Positions 58,201-64,000 of a stretch of 64,000 nt of DNA are shown piece by piece. The notes under the pieces are model-generated. The model was not told the origin of the DNA and made no database searches. It saw nothing but the letters and a program-made list of their open reading frames with translations. This stretch comes from Magnolia sinica (Eukaryota > Streptophyta > Magnoliopsida > Magnoliales > Magnoliaceae), in assembly GCF_029962835.1 (NCBI RefSeq), contig NC_080578.1:102279759-102343758 (forward strand), given 5' to 3'. How positions within the stretch are numbered: the first letter of the stretch is position 1; every line of letters begins with the position of its first letter. A program made the translations under genes and the position numbers.

Positions 58201-59320
58201 TTCATCATCAACTACTTGTATTATTATTATCATTTTGACTTAGTGGTTAATAGCGTTTTATTTCTATTGTCTAAAGATTATAATTGAGGTTATATTAGAA
58301 TATTAGATTAATTAGTGTTATTACCTTCATTGATTTTAACCTCTACTACAATTTTCATCTGCCTTTTCTCAACTTAGCTTAGATTTTAGAATTCTTGTAG
58401 CAGCTAACCTCAAATTAGGGTGGAAATCAAAGCCTGAGGTTAAGATCTTAACCGTAGATGGTGTGCGGAACTTAGATCTAACCCGTTCGATTTGGATTCG
58501 TGGATCGGAGCATTCTTGTTACAATTACTTAATTTACAGGTGAGTATCACCCTTCAAGATTTTATACATTATGATAGTTAGCTTAGTTCATTCAGTTTGT
58601 TGATTCCTTAATATAGTGCAATGTGGAAATAATTATGAATGTTAATTTCATTTGAGTAATCTTTTATAAATCTAACATGTTTAGATTTAAATTCAAGTAA
58701 TTTAACATGCTATGGATCTCTAGCATCTTCATTCTGATTTAAGATCTGTACTTTATATGTGTGAGTGCTAATAAGATTGTGTGTGGCTTATTCTATCATT
58801 TGTGCTTACTTGATGGTGTTTTTAGAAAATCTTCAAACTAGTGGCCACCTATATTATGGATTAAATAAATTTACGTTATGGACTTATTATCTTGTGGACT
58901 GTTTGTGCCTTTGTGGCATTTTGGGTCAATCCCTTTCATTGTATCATGAAATGGATCATTTAAGCCTATGTGGCTTGCGGGGAATAACCCCTTCTTATCG
59001 CACCATTAAATGAAATGTTGGGCTTTTGCGGCTTTTAAGGAGCAATTGCCTCATGTGGCTTTAATTGATTGGCTCTATATAACTTTGCGATGGTAAGTCA
59101 CACTTGTAGAACTATAATTGACCACTAGTTGAGTAGGTTACCTTTAAACATCCTATTTACTAGCCTCATGAGCCAGAGATGGTGGAATGAGACACTATGC
59201 TTGATCTGTTGGCCTATGATGGGTGACAAACCCCCTATAGTGACCTTTGAGCTTTCCTAAGTAGATTGTTTGAAATTGGAATAATAATGGTTGAGTTAAT
59301 CATACATTTTCATAGCATGC

Positions 59321-59668
59321 GGTCTTTTCCGGGTGATTAGTTCTCCTTGGGCATACCTTGAATACTTTTCCAAGTGGCTAGATCTCCTTGGGCGATCTAT
59401 ATATTATGGTCATTTCCGGGTGACTAGTTCTCCTTGGGTGTACCTTTGTGTACTTTTCCAAGTGACTAGTCCTCCTTGGGCAATCTATATATTATTATGG
59501 TCTTTTCCTGTTGGTTAGTTCTCCTTAGGCGTTTGTGTACTTTTTCGAGTGACTAGTCCTTCTTGGGCGATTTATATATCATAGTCTTTTCCGGGTGATT
59601 AGTTCTCCTTGGGCATACCTTTGAGTACTTTTTCAGGTCACTAATTCTCATTAGGCGACTTTTTACCA
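59321..59668. repeat. ~88-bp tandem repeat, four units of two half-units
   Basis: CTTTTCCGGGTGATTAGTTC starts units near 59324, 59412, 59501 and 59585. Each is followed about 44 bp later by a related half TTTTCCAAGTGACTAGTCC. Both halves share CTCCTTGGGC. Confidence 0.88.
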
Positions 59669-60098
59669 TCTGGATGTGCATCACCAGGTCTGTGAGCATG
59701 TGCATGCATCTATGCATTTAAACAAGATCAACTTTGTGAAATTTATTTAACAAATGTATATCTGATGAACCTTATCTGATTTACATAATAATCATTGTGT
59801 AATATTTGTTATACATTGCCCTTGTTAACTATGCTTAATTATCTTGATGATACGATAAATCTTAAGCGGTATACCTCACTACGATAGCCATTGATGCTAT
59901 CGAACCGTATTCAATGTGCAGGAGACACATATGATACACATACTGGTGTTCATGTGGATTAAGAGGAGCTAGAGGACCTTACGACTCTCTTTAATTTCCT
60001 GACTCCGTTTCATTTTACTTTGTACTGTATGTTTTGTAATAAGTTTAGACATTAGTTTCTATAAGTTTTTGGGTAACCACTTGGAATCTTGGTTATAT

Positions 60099-62127
60099 TG
60101 TTCACACCCCAAGTGCAAGGTTGTGATGTAGTAATAAACTCGGTAAGACCGAGGTCGAATCCACAGGGACTGAAACCTGTACGTTATCTGAAAATAACCA
60201 GATCTAGAACTAGGCTAGGATGAAATCTAAATCAATTGTGATTTGAGGAATAATGATGAAATATTAATCTAAACTTAAAGAATTCAGAGAAAGTGAACTA
60301 GGGATTCAGAGGATCCACTTCTAGAGATCAGGGAGATCTTATGCCTGCTTCATGGATATTATACTGAACTTACTTGATATAGTTTTCAAGAGATGAAAGG
60401 TATAAGAATTAGGTATGATTCCATCACAAATCCATGCCTAAGAGACAAGGTAAACAACAGAACTTAGACCAATCCATAACCAATCAAAAGATGTATGAGT
60501 GCTAGGAAGGATCCCATCATCCACCCATGTTTATGAGACGATGACGAACAACAGGGTTTCTGAACATCAAAATAAAAGGAAAGAAATTATTCAAGCCATC
60601 ACAGATCTACTGTAATTTAAATCACAACAAATCATTAATGACTAAAAGAATTTCTTAAATCAAACAAAGTCAATCAGTTCAGTTCAATCAAACCTGTAGA
60701 AGCTCCCATCACGCCACAAGCTTCACCTCTTAGCCCTAGCTAAGGGATTTAGCCTAACATAATCATAGAAAAAAGAAGAAAAATAAAGAAAAAATACATA
60801 AAAATTTCAAACACTTCTCTCTCCGCATTTCTCTCTCTATCTGACGTCCCCTATTCAAGTATACCCTCTTCTCCACATTTGGAACTCTTTTTATAGTTTT
60901 TGGAGTGGTGAAAATCGGATTTGGGAAGCTATTGCACGCGCAGCGAAAGCCTTTTCGCAGCCAAGTTTGGGGTTTCATAACTCTCGCGTTCCTTGCATTA
61001 TTTTTGTAAAATCAGCGTCTCTTGAAAGTCTTTTGGCTGGTCTACACGATGGACGGTTCAGATCTGCCATATGATCAAAGATGGTGGGCCACAACTGCCT
61101 GGAAAGTCCGATTTCGCGGACGTGCGTAGCCTTTCGCACGTCCGGCGCTGACGTGATTGGTGGGCCCCACAGAGGTGTTTTCAAGGAAATCCACCCCGTC
61201 CATTAGATTGCCCTCGAAATTTCAGTAAGAAACGGATGGTTTTTCATATCCATTGACTAAGAATCAGAGAAGAAATCATCCAAACATCAATTTGAACGTT
61301 GCAGGGCAGTCCACTTATGGCCTCTGTATCGCGCACGTGTGATTGCATGGGTCCAAAAGCTCAGCATGGGTTCGATGAATTCGTGGCCCTCTACACGATG
61401 GACGGATTGGATTATCCGTACAGGCCATGGGTGGGGCCCACTTGCGTCCGCAAAAATGGACAGTTTCCGTCCGTTATACAACGTTAATGCGGCAATTGCC
61501 GTTTTAAAGAAGACGATACGGGTCAGTCACGCTGACCCGTTATACACGGTATGGTGCGGCTCGGCACATGTGTACCTCATGTACACACTTTGGTTATACA
61601 GGGCCCACTGTAATGTATATACAAGATCCGATCCATCCATTTGTTTCCTCATCTTATTTAAACCGCCGAGACCAAAGTTGAGACAGTTCCAAATATCAGG
61701 TGGGCCCAGAATCAACGGTTCATGGGCTGATCTGTCAGTTGGGGCACTTCCATAGTGATCCAAGGGCTAAATTTTGATATGTACGGTTAATTTATGGCCC
61801 TCAGGCAATGTATGAAGTTTTGAGCCAATCAGATGGCGAGAACTATATGATCTTGCATTTTTCACCAATTTCAGGCCTCTTTAACGTGAATAACTTGATT
61901 TCCTCGGATCCCTGGTGTGTAATTCCATCGATCTTGATCCCCTGGAGTCCGTCCCTTGCCTTGGGTGTCATCAGAGCGTCAAATCCATGGTTTAAGCACC
62001 CTTTTTCAGTTCATGCTTGTCAATACACTCTGCATCACAAATACAATTAAATCAGGCTATTAAACGGTATCATGCTTGTAAATCCATGCAGTAAATGGGT
62101 CTGATATGCAATATTTGACCCTCAACA
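60099..62127 (-). repeat. 3' LTR of the second Athila-like element
   Basis: This 2029-bp LTR starts TGTTCACACCCCAAG and ends TTTGACCCTCAACA. It shares the GTAATAAACTCGGTAAGACC block and the MITE-like GGGGCCCAC phrases with the first element's LTRs. Confidence 0.9.
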
Positions 62128-64000
62128 CAACCCACAACCAGCATTTTGCTAGTCCCGAGCAAAATATGCGAAAAGTAAGTTGAGAATTACAAAACAATTT
62201 CTATAAACTCGCGTGATTTTTGTAGAATAATCCAGATATAAGAATTCCCAGATTCATGAATGTTGGATATTACTTCCTCCTAGACTCAAGCGCACGGTAA
62301 ACTTCATAGTCAAGTTCAAAGTATTATTCCATTAATTAGAAAAATTCTAATCGTTGAGATCTATGAGCGTACAGTGTAATCTCAGCTTATCATCATTAAA
62401 ATTCACTTCTCTATTTTAGGATATCACTGGTAACCAATAAGAAGATTCATGATAACCAAAACTTGCCTCACAGATCATCTTTTCATTCCTTCAGCTTTTG
62501 ATTTTTTTCATTAAAAGTAACGCCAAGAAGGGGAATCAAATCCTCACCTACAGGGAGCAAACCTATGATGAAGACTGTACACCTAAAATTTTCACATATC
62601 ATTCTTGGGAAGTTGAACCTTCACCTATAGGGACCAAACCTATGGTGAAGATTATTCACCCAATCTTTTCAATTTTCTCAGGCCGGTTCCTTTCATGCTT
62701 AGTGAGTACTAAGTAAATCTTTTAATATCAAAATGAAACCTTAATGTGAAAGCGAGATGTGACATGTGAGATCATAACTCAATCAATGTTTACAACTTCT
62801 AATCAGAGATTAAAACTTCAAACTTAACTGTGAAATCTAATATAATAAATAACTAAATCTAAGAGTCATAAATTACCAACATCACTCATCTTGTAATTCC
62901 AAGTGCCCTAGATGGCCGTCAAAATCACTTCGAATTCATACGAAATTCCAGAAAAATTTAAAATTTTCACAATTTTTGCTCAAGACCAAGAAAACACAGA
63001 TTAGGAAACCTAATCTCCCACCCCCAACCTAAAATCTACATTGTCCTCAATGTAAAAGAAATAAGCATGCAATGCACATGGGACAAAAAAAATATAAGAT
63101 GAGTGATGGAAAGATAATACCTGGACGAAAGAATCAAAAGGCTTTCCAAAGATATCTACGTAAGATTGGGTCAGCACAAGAGAGAAACCAACAGAAGTAA
63201 AATAAAAATAACAAAAATGAAATTCTACCTACACCACTTTCGCAAGTACTCTCGATTGCATTTAGCGTATGCAACAAGCCTTTAAACCCCTAGGTTACCC
63301 CTAGTGGACGAGTTGTAGTCTCGTGAGGGTTTGCAGCAATGTTACCCACAAACATTGAACTAACTAACTAGGAAAATGAAACAGAAAGAAAAGTTAGATT
63401 GGCTCCCATGAGCGCTAAGTTTACCGTCTATCCTAAAACAACATAAAGGAAACTACCCTAGTCCTATGAAAACAGGGAAAAACTACTGAGTCAAGCTGTA
63501 AGGTTCCTCCTGGTAAACAGGAGCAGTCAGAGGCATGGACATGTCCTCTGAATCAAATTTCTCGACAAATGGCTTTAAGCGATGTCCATTTACTTTAAAC
63601 TCCTTGCCATTGTCGGGGTCTCTTATCTCGACGGCCCCATGAAGAAAAGCAGTAACAACAATGAAAGGGCCGGTCCAACGAGATCGAAGCTTACCCGGAA
63701 AGAGATGTAATCGAGAGTTATACAAGAGGACTTTCTGGCCTGGCGTGAATGATTTTCGTAAAATATGTTGGTCATGAAATGCCTTCATCTTGTCCTTGTA
63801 AATTCTCGAGTTCTCATAAGCGTCGTTCCGGATTTCTTCGAGTTCATTTAACTGAAGTTTGCGTAGCGAGCCAGCGTTGTCCAAATTGAAATTCAAACTT
63901 TTGATCGCCCAGTAGGCTCTATGTTCCAACTCCACAGGCAAGTGGCAAGCTTTCCCATAGACAAGTCTAAAGGGAGACATTCCAATAGGGGTTTTAAAAG
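60099..64000 (-). mobile_element. Second Athila-like Ty3/gypsy element, cut by window edge
   Basis: The 3' LTR spans 60099-62127 (TGTTCACACCCC to CCCTCAACA), clearly diverged from the LTRs at 30735 and 40418. A polypurine tract and ~1.35 kb of non-coding sequence follow. The integrase end of pol occupies 63483-64000 ([36 protein letters not shown]). Orientation matches the first element. TATAT before the LTR may be the target duplication, but the other end is not visible. The visible coding part looks continuous. Confidence 0.92.

Larger units (their letters stand above)
55430..60098 (+). repeat. Long gypsy-type LTR-like region, ended by the second Athila-like element
   Basis: It begins TGTAACACCCTG right after a polypurine tract, as chromovirus-type gypsy LTRs do. 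A TATA-like CTTATAAAAGG lies near 57440. Purine-rich, possibly transcribed sequence follows. Near the right edge GTAATAAGTTTAGACATTAG resembles a U5 end, but the Athila LTR starts at 60099 before any terminus. If one LTR, it is over 4.6 kb, unusually long, so it may hold further insertions. No gene is seen. Frames near 56460-57260 and 57700-58060 look incidental. Confidence 0.5.

Overview
The window looks like repeat-dense nuclear DNA of a flowering plant. The evidence is plant-type Ty1/copia and Ty3/gypsy (Athila-like) retrotransposons, plant L1 LINEs with a C-terminal RNase H, tRNA-derived SINEs, Mutator-like MITEs and two pectin methylesterase/invertase-inhibitor genes. The recurrent phrases of the short repeats (GGGGCCCAC, then GATGTATGTGTTTCATCC) remind me of magnoliid genomes such as Liriodendron, Magnolia or Cinnamomum. 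That placement is from memory and tentative. I see no bacterial operons, CRISPR arrays, tRNA or rRNA genes.

Layout. Bases 1-1203 are the 3' end of a copia element and its LTR. Bases 1204-3520 are a ~55-bp minisatellite broken up by two LINE 3' ends and a retrocopy of ribosomal protein eL43 (RPL37A). Bases 4031-16292 are a copia element with both LTRs. It is split by a 6.7-kb foreign block (a gypsy LTR fragment, a LINE fragment and a 5.5-kb LINE) that lies between two apparently identical 659-bp direct repeats of the copia itself. Bases 16293-19163 hold dispersed repeats, a SINE, an AAC-rich minisatellite and a (TA)n tract. An inhibitor gene (19182-19766, minus) follows. Bases 19906-24690 are a dense cluster of Mutator-like MITEs, several with 9-bp target duplications and one nested in another. 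Bases 24690-25873 are a two-part minisatellite.

Bases 26171-30734 hold a SINE, LINE pieces, copia pieces and an LTR. Bases 30735-42602 are a structurally complete Athila-like element (minus) with 2.2-kb LTRs and a 5-bp target duplication, lying inside an older copia element. The same copia is also split by a LINE and by another LTR element (43533-50704). That LTR element contains a LINE (47436-50568) which in turn contains a lone LTR. A second inhibitor gene (52256-52792, minus) duplicates the first, including its promoter and 3' flank. After it come a MITE, an LTR, a LINE and a long gypsy-type LTR-like region (55430-60098). A second Athila-like element begins at 60099 and runs off the window.

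Only the two inhibitor genes look like intact host genes. They probably encode small secreted proteins that act in the cell wall or apoplast. Comparing the two paralogous loci dates several insertions (one MITE, one LINE, one TA expansion) to after the gene duplication. I found no clearly new multi-gene system. The most unusual items are the 659-bp direct repeats around the foreign block, the nested MITEs beside the first inhibitor gene, and the motif-rich long LTR-like region.
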